Assembly (NCBI RefSeq): GCF_019703515.2
Contig: NC_059372.1
Coordinates: 24,836,931-24,900,930, forward strand
Source: Myxocyprinus asiaticus
Taxonomy: Eukaryota; Chordata; Actinopteri; Cypriniformes; Catostomidae
Length of the DNA stretch: 64,000 nt
Reading direction: 5' to 3'
Shown here: positions 29,301 through 39,177 of the stretch, piece by piece
Layout: each line of letters starts with the position of its first letter
Numbering within the stretch: the first letter of the stretch is position 1
Notes under the pieces: model-generated
What the model was told of the DNA's origin: nothing
What the model saw: the letters and a program-made list of their open reading frames with translations, nothing else
Databases searched by the model: none
Position numbers and translations under genes: made by a program

Positions 29301-31956
29301 ACCTGATTTTAAACAGACTTGTCAAACCTCATGAGCACCCTGTGTTTCATTGCAAACCAAGTGGAAAAAACATGCATTTGACCTCATTCCATGTGCAGTT
29401 TGCCCATTAGAAAAGTGGTTAAATTTAATGAGATTGAGATCTACAAAATATTTTTAATTTTAGTGGACTCTAGTGTCACAGAAATTACACATTTCATAAT
29501 TTAATGAGATGGTGGTGATAATTGGAACGTATAATAAACGATATGGCTATACAGCTATACTTACCTTTTACTATTTAAAAAATACCATTTCCTTGTATTT
29601 CAGTGTGTTATTCAAATGCTTGCATTGTTTGTGTATACACTTTTGTGCAGATTGTATTGCCATTTTAATGTAATTTGATGACATGCAGGCAGACGTGTGT
29701 AAACTCTTATATTACTGTGTTATGATACACTATATTCACATGGTGAATAAAAGTTGAAGGAAAGAGAAAGAGGTGCTTCGTTCAAACTTAAAGAGAATGT
29801 TTGTGCATGATATTGTGCAGCGGAGGATGCTTGTGACATTAGTGACCTGACATGTGAGCTGGATCGGAAATGCTTGCAACTCCGGTAACTGTACCCTGCT
29901 CATGAGAGACAAAACTGAATGTTCCTTGCACTATTTACCAAAAAATACTTTGTTGTATGGTGAGAAAAAAATATTTTTAATTGAAAGAAGTTAATGTGAA
30001 AATATACTATAATGTTCAGAACTCAATATTTTATCCACATAAACTCAGCAAAAAAGAAACGTCCCTTTATCAAGACACTGTATTTTCAAGATAATTTGGT
30101 AGAAATACAAATAACTTTACAGATCTTTATTGTAAAGGGTTTAAACAATGTTTTCCATGCTTGTTCAATGAACCTTAAACAATTAATGAACATGCACCTG
30201 TGGAACAGTCGTTAAGACACTAACAGCTTACAGACAGTATGTAATTAAGGTCACAGTTATAAAAACTTAGGACACTAAAGAGACCTTTCTACTGACTCTG
30301 AAAAACACAAAAAGAAAGATTCCCAGGGTCCCTGCTCATCTGCGTAAACGTGCCTTAGGCATGCTGCATGGAGGCATGAGGACTGCAGATGTGGCCAGGG
30401 CAATAAATTGCAATGTCCGTACTGTGAGACGCCTAAGACAGCGCTACAGGGAGACAGGAAGGACAGCTGATCGTCCTCGCAGTGGCAGACCACATGTAAA
30501 AACACCTGCACAGGATCGGTACATCTCAATATCACACCTGCGGGACAGGTACAGGATGGCAACGACAACTGCCCGAATTACACCAGGAACGCACAATCCC
30601 TCCATCAGTGCTCAGACTGTCCGCAATAGGCTGAGAGAGGCTGGACTGAGGGCTTGTAGGCCTGTTGTAAGGCAGGTCCTTACCAGATATCACCGGCTAC
30701 AACGTCGCCTATGGGCACAAACCCAACTTCGCTGGACCAGACAGGACTGGCAAAAAGTGCTCTTCACTGACGAGTCGCAGTTTTGTCTCACCAGGGGTGA
30801 TGGTCGGACTCGTGTTTATCGTCGAAGGAATGAGCGTTACACCGAGGCCTGTACTCTGGTGAGGGATCGATTTGGAGGTGGAGGGTCCGTCATGGTCTGG
30901 GGCGGTGTGTCACAGCATCATCGGACTGGGCTTGTTGTCATTGCAGGCAATCTCAACACTGTGCGTTACAGGGAAGTCATCCTCCTCCCTCATGTGGTAC
31001 CCTTCCTGCAGGCTAATCCTGACATGACCCTCCAGCATGACAATGCCACCAGCCATACTGCTCGTTCTGTGCATGATTTCCTTCAAGACAGGAATGTCAG
31101 TGTTCTGCCATGGCCAGCGAAGAGCCCGGATCTCAATCCCATTGAGCACATCTGGGACCTGTTGGATCGGAGGGTGAGGGCTAGGGCCATTCCCCCAAGA
31201 AATGTCCGGGAACTTGCAAGTGCCTTGGTGGAAGAGTGGGGTAACATCTCACAGCAAGAACTGGCAAATCTGGTGCAGTCCATGAGGAGGAGATACACTG
31301 CAGTACTTAATGCAGCTGGTGGCCACACCAGATACTGAATATTACTTCTGATTTTGACCCCCCCTTTTTTCAGGGACACATTATTCTATTTCTGTTAGTC
31401 ACATGTCTGTGAAACTTGTTCAGTTTATGTCTTAGTTGTTGAATCTTTTTATGTTCATACAAATATTTACACATGTTAAATCTGCTGAAAATAAAAGCAT
31501 TTGAAAGTGAGAGGACGTTTCTTTTTTTGCTGAGTTTATAAAGTATAATTTATCGAAGCTAAGCCACCAAGAGCGCTGATATAGTTTAACAGCACTCTTG
31601 CTCACGTGATATTGCTTAATTGTCAGTACAAAGCATTTTAATCCTACTTGCACTTTTCAGAGCCTGTATATGTTTTAATGACTTTTTCCCTTTCTCTTTC
31701 TCGTTCTCCAGGTTTAGAGGGTATAGAGTGCTCCCTTGCAGTGGATGGGCAGCGGGTGTCACTGAGTGTGCTTTCTGAGGACAGTTTCAGGGAATGCCGG
31801 GGAATGCTGACTCTCACTGATTATCTCATAGTGATTTTTTCTGGGATTTGTATCTCAGTGGCAGCCATTATTGCCAGTTTCTTTCTGGCATCCATGATCC
31901 ACTGTTTCCAGCGGCTGAAAGCCAAAAGGACAGATGAAGAGGAGGGAGAGGAATGA
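22261..31956 (+). CDS. lrrc38: Leucine-rich-repeat membrane protein, LRRC38-type BK channel gamma subunit
   Basis: Two exons, 22261-22888 and 31712-31956, join with a GT-AG intron in phase 1 to give 290 residues. Numbered from ATG 22261 (A at -3, adequate context): signal peptide to about residue 24; N-terminal cysteine cap C26, C30, C32, C40; about five leucine-rich repeats; C-terminal cap C189, C191, C216, C238; one membrane span at about 247-270; and a short acidic cytoplasmic tail ending EEEGEE. This is the layout of the LRRC26/38/52/55 group, which sit beside BK (Slo1) channels in the plasma membrane and shift their voltage dependence. LRRC38 is chosen over LRRC52 and LRRC55 by length (human about 294) and by its place between EphB2 and VPS13D, as on human 1p36. 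Both exon ends match the family's two-exon structure. Confidence 0.85.
23219..23352 (-). mobile_element. tRNA-derived SINE fragment of a second family
   Basis: On the minus strand, TTCCTGTGGCTCATCTGGTA resembles a tRNA A-box head and GGTTCAATTCC a B box, followed by a short body ending near 23219. It is a different family from the SINE at 648-1106. Only the head-proximal part remains. Confidence 0.7.
24687..24962. mobile_element. Short Angel-like element
   Basis: The left end AGGGATAATTCACC and the ATTCTGTCATCATTTACTCA motif are mirrored at the right by GGTGAGTAAATGATGACATA and TTTTTCATTTTCAT. About 275 bases, non-coding. Confidence 0.7.
25871..25930. repeat. (CT)n microsatellite
   Basis: About 60 bases of CT units with one interruption. 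Confidence 0.95.
26327..26372. repeat. (TG)n microsatellite
   Basis: About 23 TG units. The long His-Thr reading frame on the minus strand comes from this repeat and is not a gene. Confidence 0.95.
27018..27038. repeat. (GA)n short run
   Basis: About ten GA units. Confidence 0.85.
27296..28243 (+). pseudogene. Decayed Tc1-like transposase
   Basis: Plus-strand remnants of a Tc1 transposase in several frames: DNA-binding sequence near 27310-27400, [15 protein letters not shown] near 27785, and [16 protein letters not shown] near 28018-28065. The segment that should carry the second catalytic Asp reads differently (a GRINWAQ stretch at 27946), and internal stops interrupt the frame. The right end TTTGTCCTGGCAGTGTATGT at 28221-28240 may be a terminal repeat; the left end is not found. 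Unrelated in detail to the Tc1 copy at 30042. Confidence 0.85.
28610..28750. repeat. Hairpin repeat, copy 2
   Basis: The arms around AATAATGCACACCCGAGGT and ACCTCGGGTGTGCATTATT pair almost perfectly around about 35 bases. Matches the copy at 2031-2165. Confidence 0.7.
30042..31536 (+). mobile_element. Nearly intact Tc1-like transposon, 1,495 bases
   Basis: The ends AACTCAGCAAAAAAGAAACG and its inverse CGTTTCTTTTTTTGCTGAGTT are each flanked by TA (30040-30041 and 31537-31538), the normal Tc1 target duplication. A single long transposase frame fills 30361-31338. Its good preservation next to the other, decayed Tc1 copies points to a recent insertion into the lrrc38 intron. Confidence 0.93.
30361..31338 (+). 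CDS. Tc1-like transposase, uninterrupted, start codon probably lost
   Basis: A 325-residue frame with no internal stop. It has N-terminal helix-turn-helix sequence ([18 protein letters not shown] at 8-25, then further DNA-binding sequence to about 110). The DD34E catalytic domain has D137 in LFTDES, D227 in LQHDNATSH, and E262 in [12 protein letters not shown], exactly 34 residues between the last two. The open frame extends 14 codons upstream as [14 protein letters not shown] without an ATG. From memory of related fish copies that begin with [14 protein letters not shown], the original start ATG is ATT here, so the first ATG available (30361) would yield a protein short by 14 residues at the start of the DNA-binding region. 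Activity is doubtful but the catalytic core is complete. Confidence 0.88.
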   Translation: MLHGGMRTADVARAINCNVRTVRRLRQRYRETGRTADRPRSGRPHVKTPAQDRYISISHLRDRYRMATTTARITPGTHNPSISAQTVRNRLREAGLRACRPVVRQVLTRYHRLQRRLWAQTQLRWTRQDWQKVLFTDESQFCLTRGDGRTRVYRRRNERYTEACTLVRDRFGGGGSVMVWGGVSQHHRTGLVVIAGNLNTVRYREVILLPHVVPFLQANPDMTLQHDNATSHTARSVHDFLQDRNVSVLPWPAKSPDLNPIEHIWDLLDRRVRARAIPPRNVRELASALVEEWGNISQQELANLVQSMRRRYTAVLNAAGGHTRY

Positions 31957-33440
31957 GGGAACTCAAAACCCCCTTCCACAGACTACTCATAATGCACCAC
32001 ACTGTGGAAGCCAAGGGATTGGATGAAGAGGTGAACCACCTTATTTCCATGACAAAAGAATCCTAATTTAGGCCTCTCTTTGACTAAGGTGTGGCTGCTA
32101 GAGTCGTCTTGCATCTCACGATTCATAACCTTTATCCATGATGCTTGAATGATGCATCATGTTTTTATACTTGAATACCAATGATGTAATTGAGCCTTAA
32201 AATGAAAACTGTTCCGGAAAATGCATTTTATGTAACCACTGTCTCATGCCCCTGTATTCTAGATATGAATTAAGGGATGGTTCACCCAAAAATGAAAATT
32301 CTCTCATTTACTCACCCTCATGCCATCCCAGATATGCATGACTATCTTTCTTTCTTCTAATGAACACAAACAAAGAGTTTTAGAAGAATATTTCAGCTCT
32401 GTAGGTCAAGTAAATGGTGACCAGACCTTTAAAGCTCCAAAAATCACATAAAGGCAGCATAAAAGTAATCTATATGTCTCCAGTGGTTTAATATATGTCT
32501 TCTGAAGTGATGCAATAACTTTGGGTAAGAAACAGATCAATATTTCAATCCTTTTTTACTATAAATCTCCGTTTTCACTTTCAGAATGTGAAAGTGGAGA
32601 TTTAAAGTATTAAAAAAGACTTAAATATTGATCTGTTTCTCACTCACTCCTATTATATTGCTTCAGAAGACATATATTAAACCACTGGAGACATATAGAT
32701 TACTTTTATGCTGCCTTTATGTGATTTTTGGAGCTTTAAAGGTCTGGTCACCATTTACTTGCATTGTAAGGACCTACAGAGCTGAAATATTCTTCTAAAA
32801 CTCTTTGTTTGTGTTCATTAGAAGAAAGAAAGATAGTCATGCATATCTGGGATGGCATGAGGGTGAGTAAATGAGAGAATTTTCATTTTTGGGTGAACTA
32901 TCACTTTATATTTTGCCATCAAAAAGCTGTGTTAACAGAATAACAGTGTTTTTATTCATTTATTTTTGTTATTGTGTAAATAATATCTTGCTCAGTTGTA
33001 GAAAGGTTTAGCTACTTGAACTTTAAAGTACATATGATATATTGCACACAATCCCAGAGAGCCATATTGTAGGACATTTTTCATAAATCATAATGACACT
33101 TTTCATAAATCACCAAAGAATTAACATAAAATGAACATATATTGTGACCACACAATTATTTTTATCATATATATCTTAACATATTAAGTAACTTTGGTTG
33201 TTGCATAAATGTAATGCATCCTGTGAATATAGGGCAATTGCTGTAGTTAAAGATGGGTCATAATTATATACTATATATCAAATACTTAATTAAGGTACAA
33301 AGCTATTTTAAACTGAATTGAAAGGGAACTTTTTGTCCTTCATATTTTGTCAACTCTGTCTTATTTTCTTTTCTTTTCTTTCCTTTCCTTTTTTATTTAC
33401 TGTAGTTACTAAATAAACATTGATGCCAAAGTGTTTGACA
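31957..33440 (+). other. Probable lrrc38 3' UTR
   Basis: Follows the TGA at 31954-31956. The best candidate poly(A) signal is AATAAA at 33412-33417, followed by T/G-rich sequence about 50 bases on. If that is right, the foldback element at 32272-32910 lies within the mature mRNA. Confidence 0.5.
32272..32910. mobile_element. Angel-like foldback element, 640 bases, near-perfect palindrome
   Basis: The left arm starts AAGGGATGGTTCACCCAAAA and the right arm ends TTTTGGGTGAACTATCACTT. The arms of about 310 bases mirror each other throughout (for example AAGTAATCTATATGTCTCCA against TGGAGACATATAGATTACTT). The centre lies at about 32585, in TTTCACTTTCAGAATGTGAAA. No coding sequence. Same family as 4864-5604, but the arms are better preserved. 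Confidence 0.88.
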
Positions 33441-33707
33441 CTATCAATTATGCTGTCTTAGTCTTTTTTCTTTAATAGACACACATATTGCACCTGACCC
33501 CATGTGGTTGCCATTATTTACTTTTATTATTACTTTATAGCAATAATAATTTCAAAATAGATTATTATTGTAATTTAATTATGATGACTTGAAACGCAAA
33601 ACAACATTGGCATGAAGATAGCATGTGTCTGGTGAACAAATGTGAAGCTTATGCATTATGTCTAGTATTGCAACAAACTACACCTTTGTAGTGCTCAAAT
33701 AACTATT

Positions 33708-34005
33708 AGCTGAAGTGTGTAATTTTTGCACCACCAAATGGAATTGCAAAAATAAAAGTTGTTTTCAAACAGAAAATGCCCCTGTCTGCTGTTAATCGAA
33801 GTCCCTCCCCCAGCTCACACCATTGGTTGAGTCAGTGTTGCTGTGCCGGGTTGGATGGGGTCGCTCAAAACAAACAGAGGGATTTTTATAGCGCCAGAGA
33901 GATACAGTGTTTACTGTTTAAAAAAGACCTACTAATGGCTCTGCACATTTAGCTGGGAAAGGAGCAAGTATTTTAACACTGAAAAAGTTACACACTTCAG
34001 CTTTA
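33708..34005. mobile_element. Short DNA element with inverted ends
   Basis: The left end AGCTGAAGTGTGTAATTTTT is inverted at the right as AAAAAGTTACACACTTCAGC. About 300 bases, no frame. A relic of the same family is at 393-583. Confidence 0.75.
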
Positions 34006-34366
34006 AAGGAATAGTTCATCCAAGCATTAAGAACTAACGCAATGCAAAAACAATATGCGTGCTGCTGTAAATGAGCTTCTCTCATAGCGTTCATTTTAAT
34101 TGAAAATAACTTACATTTTCTCACCAAAAACCCACACCAAATCATATGCTTTCTGAAGACTTGGAATATGACGCACAAGTCGCATGGACTACTTTTATGA
34201 TACTATCACTACCAACCGCAATTGTATTGAAAAGACGGATTGGGATATTTGTTAAAATATTTTCTTTTGTACTCAGCATGAGGAAGAAAGCCATACTGGT
34301 TTGGAATGACTTGAGGGTGAGTACACTATAACAGAATTTTCATTTTTGGGTGAATTATTCCTCTAA
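34006..34366. mobile_element. Angel-like short element
   Basis: The left end AGGAATAGTTCATCCAAGCA and the right end TTTTGGGTGAATTATTCCTC are inverted relatives. It abuts the preceding element directly. Confidence 0.65.
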
Positions 34367-36189
34367 ATTGTTCTCTGAACAAGAAAACTGGTCTAAGGGA
34401 ACCTTCCGTCAAGATGAACTTGTCCGTGGTCCTGCTTTCTGCCATCTTATCATGCAAATAACAGTAATGTGTAGTTGAGAAATGAAGGACCCCACATGAT
34501 GCAACAAACAATAGCAGTGGTTTCATATGATCTCATTTTTCTTCTAAAGCACAGATTTTGGGGTGTTTTTTTAGGTTGACACTGTGCTGGAGGAGATGAA
34601 AGCTTCTAAAATCTAAATCTGTGTGATATTTGAGAAGAGTACACTGTTTTTTATGTATTATTTGAGAATGAAAATTCTATTATTTGTTTTAAATTTTTAA
34701 TATATACAAATATTTTTTGCATGGTATGCAAAATAAGACAAATGATTACATCAAAATGTCATGTTTAAAAGACAATTATTTCATGAAAGGGATTACATAA
34801 CTTGCTCTGTAAGATGTGATTATTTTTTAAAATTCAAAGTATTTGACTATTTTTACAACATGACATTCATGTTTTCTATAGCTTAAAATACACAGGCAAT
34901 GATCTATACATTTCTCTTTCTGGTGATTAACAGAGATGTGAATGGGAGATATCCCTGACTGAATTACAACCTGACAGCACATAGTTTTATCTTATGGGCA
35001 TGGTAAGGAATGCAAGCAACAGAACTAGATGAGTCTGATGTTTGTGTGGTTTCTCTCCCTGCACTCTCAGTTGAAGATGTGAGGGGATGGAAAGCGCACA
35101 GCAGCTATTTGTTCATTTTGCCCACTCATTCTCAAGGGAAAAAGTTGAATGAGACGTGAAAAAATTTGTCAAAATTCTCCTAATCCAGCGACTTCTTGTT
35201 GTTGCCATGGTTACATTTCTGTAGGCCAGTTGCTACTGAGGAAGGGTTTTGAATATATGTTTCATCCACAATTGTCTCTTGCCATTACTCAATGTCTTAG
35301 CAACTTTCCTCTAACCTCGCTACAAAAATTCATTTAATTGTCATCACTTTTAGAATCTGACAGGGTTGACAGTTGACGAAGTTGGCTAAATAACAATTTT
35401 GCATATCACACATACTGTATATTAAATGCAGTAAGAATTTTGTTTGGCTAGAATTGCTAGCTACTAATATGGCCTACTTAGGAATGAGGGGAATTATCTA
35501 GAAATACCCAATAATATCTTTACAAAGTGGATGATGATGTTCAAATCCATTATCCAAAGAGACAAATGGTTGTGAAAAAAATACAGTATCTACAGTAAAT
35601 AGCCTGTGACCTTATTGAACTTGTATAAGGTGAAATATGGAAAGTGGACCTTCAGAATGAAAGCTGATTTTAAATGATTTTATAAATGTTTTTATATGTT
35701 TTTCTTATGTATCTTAAAATAGTACATAAAATTATGGAACATGCTTTGTCTCATGTCTCAAGTAACAGTGTCCCAACACCTTGTTAAAGGATATCAACAT
35801 CTATGTTGATTGCACACAAAGGCATGAGTCAAGGCCCGCTTACTTGGACGGCAGCCAAGATTATTTTAAAATAGGGCAAACATTGATTCTCCATCTGCCC
35901 AATTAATGATGGACTAGGACCTGAAAATGAAACCAAGATCCTTGAACACAAGAGCAGCATGACCCTGCATCTTGATCCTCTTTACTGTTTCTGACACCAG
36001 TGCTGGTTAGTTTACATTGTTGAGTGTGATTACAGCATGGAAAGCTGGGTCTGTCAATACTGGTTTTAAACAGAGAAAAATACAGATCTTGTTCATTTGT
36101 AGAGGCAGCAAAAAAGGATTCCTAATTATATAAAGTATTTTTGCTAAGTACTTTAAAATATTTTAAGGTAGTTTGGAGTAAGACAAAAA

Positions 36190-36645
36190 AAGTTAGATGC
36201 ACCCTACAGTTTTAGGTGTAATCGGGTAACACAGTAACTATTTACTGTAATATAATTACTTTTAGGCACAAAGTAGTGTAATGCATTACATTTTAAATTA
36301 TTGTAATCAGATTACAGTTACTGACTTTCAATGAAAGTAATTACTTTTAAGTACATTACTTGGGTTACAAATATTTCTAAAAAATATTATGAATTCATGT
36401 TCATATGTAAGTCTGTTTGCATTTCTGTGACAGCTGAAGGGTGTATGACAATGAACAATGAGAAAAGAGATATTGTTAAGAATTTGAGTGGAAAAACAAA
36501 AAAAAATTGTGACAAGTGATTAGACAGTAATTAGAAATGTGACTACTTTTTTAATGAAGAAATTAGTTAAGTTATCTGATAATAACTTTAGAGAGTTAGT
36601 CATTTGCAGTTAATTACTTTTTTTTATTAACTTACCCAACACTGA
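36190..36645. mobile_element. hAT-type non-autonomous element, left end unclear
   Basis: Dense TAATTACTTTT and GTAATCAGATTAC motifs and a right end TTACCCAACACTG at 36632-36644 fit the fish hAT family with CAGTGTTGGGTAA ends. A matching left end and the 8-base duplication could not be confirmed. Confidence 0.6.
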
Positions 36646-37396
36646 CCGTATATAAAGTTCTATTAAGTTACATAAAGTTAAAATAATGGTTAGTTAAATG
36701 ATTAAGTTTCATCTTCTATAAAACAGTACCTGTGGAACAGACATTTATGCTTCATTGCTTACAGACAATTATATAAAGAACATTTTTAATGCCAGATCCT
36801 GAGTAAAAATACAGAGTGATAGTGAAAGAAACAGAAAATCTAATCTCAAAAAGTGTGAGTGGAAGAAGAGAGAGAAGAAAAGATGGGCAGAAAGAAAAAG
36901 AGAGAGTGCTGCCCCCACTTAACTGTCCAGATGTGAAGTTTTAAAGGACTATGAGTTGAACAGATGGCCCTGTATGCTATTGTAGTCTGCCAGGGATTAT
37001 GTGGTTGCACACGACCAGCCAGGGGGATGCAGAGCTCCACATGTGCTAGGATTATTGGTATTCGATGTGCTCGGCAGAATAGTGGTGTATTTCATCTCAA
37101 GATATAATGCAAACAGTCTTCATACTTGCCACTGCAAAGCATGGGGGAGGGAGAGATAACAACCACTGTGGACTCTGGGGGGTCTGGTGCGGCTGGGAGA
37201 TTACAGTGGATATGGGTCTGGATGGATTACTCCGCTTAGTGCATTTTGTCAGATCTAATGAATTCATAGGTTCAGTTCAGTAATTAGAGATGCATGAATT
37301 AAAATATGCTGCAAAGCCAGAAAGTTAAGCCATCTGCCAAATGCAGCAATTAAAATTATTTTTAAAGAAAAACACAAAACACGATAATTGTAGTGT
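36646..37396. other. Intergenic, no gene seen
   Basis: 36840-37260 is less AT-rich and less repeat-like than its surroundings and could be a conserved non-coding element, but nothing in the sequence alone proves it. Confidence 0.3.
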
Positions 37397-37400
37397 GAAT

Positions 37401-37420
37401 TATATATATATATATATATT
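37401..37420. repeat. (AT)n run at a SINE tail
   Basis: About ten AT units directly before the SINE tail at 37421. Confidence 0.85.
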
Positions 37421-37785
37421 TTTGGGATTTTCTCCCCTTTTCTCCTCAATTTGGAATGCCCAATTCCCAATGCACTCTAAGTCCTCGTGGTGGCGTAGTG
37501 CCTCAATCTGGGTGGCAGAGGATGAATCTCAGTTGCCTCCACGTCTGAGACAGTCAATCCGCACATCTTATCACGTGGCTTGTTTTGCGCGTTACCGCAG
37601 AGACAGCACGTGTGGAGGCTTCACACTATTCTCCACAGCATCCACGCACAACTCACCACGCGCCCCACCGAGAGCGAGAACCACATTATAGTGACCACAA
37701 GGAGGTTAACCCAACGTGACTCTACCCACCCTCACAACCGGGCCAATTGGTTGCTTAGGAAGTCTGACTGGAGTCACTCGGTAGT
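37421..37785 (-). mobile_element. SINE, tRNA head missing
   Basis: Same family as 648-1106. The tail TTTGGGATTTTCTCCCCTTT is at the left; the body ends near CTGGAGTCACTCGGTAGTG, before the tRNA-like head. Confidence 0.8.
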
Positions 37786-37959
37786 GTAAGAATGTATTTA
37801 AATAAATGTATTAGCTGTACAAATAAGTGTACGTAGCTGATTTAAATATATTAAACTATAAACAGTGCCACTGATTCAATTAACTGATTCATCTTGCATG
37901 CCTTCACCCACTGCTTAACCTCTCGGCACCTTAAGTTATAGGCTATAGGTTCCCACAGT

Positions 37960-38310
37960 CATATAAAATCAGTGAAAAGTCATGGAAAACAATACATTCT
38001 TAAAAAATCCTAGCAGTCAATACAATTTTCCCCCCAGTTTAGATTTTAAATATTACTAATATTAAATAATTTAATCAGTTCTTTGCAATCTTTGAAAATG
38101 ATTATTAAAAATATTAAAAATATGATATTAAAAATTATGGAAAAATTATGAAAAGTCATGGAAATCTATTGGTCAATTGGAAAAAAAATTTAAGTCAATA
38201 ATATTTTGTCTAGTTCAAATATTTAATCAGCTTGAAATTGTTCTTTGCAATAATTTTTACAAATCTGGGAAAAATTATGGAAAGTCATGGAAATTCATTG
38301 GGCAAAATGT
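37960..38310. repeat. Repeat with GAAAAGTCATGGAAA motifs, copy 1
   Basis: Contains several ATTATGGAAAGTCATGGAAA-type words and ATTCATTGGGCAAAATG. A related copy is at 61912-62290. The family is unassigned. Confidence 0.5.
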
Positions 38311-38435
38311 GTGGGCAAAATACTGTTAATAAAGGAAAATTTCAGGTTCAATACAAGTTAAGCTCAATTTACAGCATTTGTGGCATAATGTTGATTACCA
38401 CAAAAAATTATTTGGACTCGTCCCTCCTTTTCTTT

Positions 38436-38886
38436 TTTTTTCTTTCTTTTTTTTATTTATTGCCCTTTTTGTCCTCAATTTGGAATGCCCAATCCCCACT
38501 ACTTAGTAGGTCCTCGTGGTGGTGCGGTTACTCACCTCAATCCGGGTGGCGGAGGACAAGTCTCAGTTGCCTCCGCTTCTGAGACAGTCAATCCGCGTAT
38601 CTTATCATGTGGCTCGCTGTGCATGACACTGTGGAGACTCTCAGCATGTGGAGGCTCATGCTACTCTCCGCGATCCAGGCACAACTTACCACACCCCCAT
38701 GGAGAGCGAGAACCACTAATCGTGAGCATGAGGAGGTTTCCCCATGTGACTCTACCCTCCATAGCAACTGGGCCAATTCCGTTGCTTGGGAGACCTGCCT
38801 GGAGTCACTCAGCACGCCCTGGATTCGAACTCGCGACTCCAGGGGTGGTAGTCAGCGTCAATACTCGCTGAACTACCCAGGCCCCC
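38436..38886 (-). mobile_element. tRNA-derived SINE, full length, with target duplication
   Basis: The head at the right reads, on the minus strand, GGCCTGGGTAGTTCAGCGAG, with a B box GAGTTCGAATCC. The flanks CGTCCCTCCTTTTCTTT (38419-38435) and CGTCCCTACTTTTCTTT (38887-38903) form a 17-base target duplication with one mismatch. Confidence 0.88.
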
Positions 38887-39177
38887 CGTCCCTACTTTTC
38901 TTTAAAAAAAAAGCAAAAATCTGGGTTACAGTGAGGCACTTACAATGGAAGTGAATAGGGCCAATCCGTAAATGTTAAAATAATCGTTTCAAAAGTATAG
39001 CACAAGACGTAAACAATATGTGTGTTAATATGATTTTAGTGTCATAAAATCACTTACCTTTTCTGTGTAAAGTTATATCCAATTTTACAACTTTGTTGCC
39101 ATGACGATGTCAACCCTAAAACGACAACAACTTTACAGCTCAAATAATACATGAGTTTTAACAGAAGAATTAATGTA

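Larger units (their letters stand above)
22889..31711 (+). other. 8.8 kb intron of lrrc38
   Basis: Contains a SINE fragment (23219-23352), an Angel-like repeat (24687-24962), simple repeats (25871-25930, 26327-26372, 27018-27038), a decayed Tc1 copy (27296-28243), a hairpin repeat (28610-28750) and a nearly intact Tc1 element (30042-31536). 28751-30041 shows nothing I can name. Confidence 0.75.
33441..36190. other. Intergenic, lrrc38 to vps13d, first part
   Basis: Two short elements (33708-34005 and 34006-34366). From 34370 to 36190 the sequence is AT-rich with no gene, no clear repeat and no RNA gene that I can recognise. Confidence 0.45.

Noticed and set aside
36840..37260. Possible conserved non-coding element between lrrc38 and vps13d
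   Set aside because: The composition differs from its surroundings, but without a cross-species alignment there is no real support, so it is noted only as intergenic.
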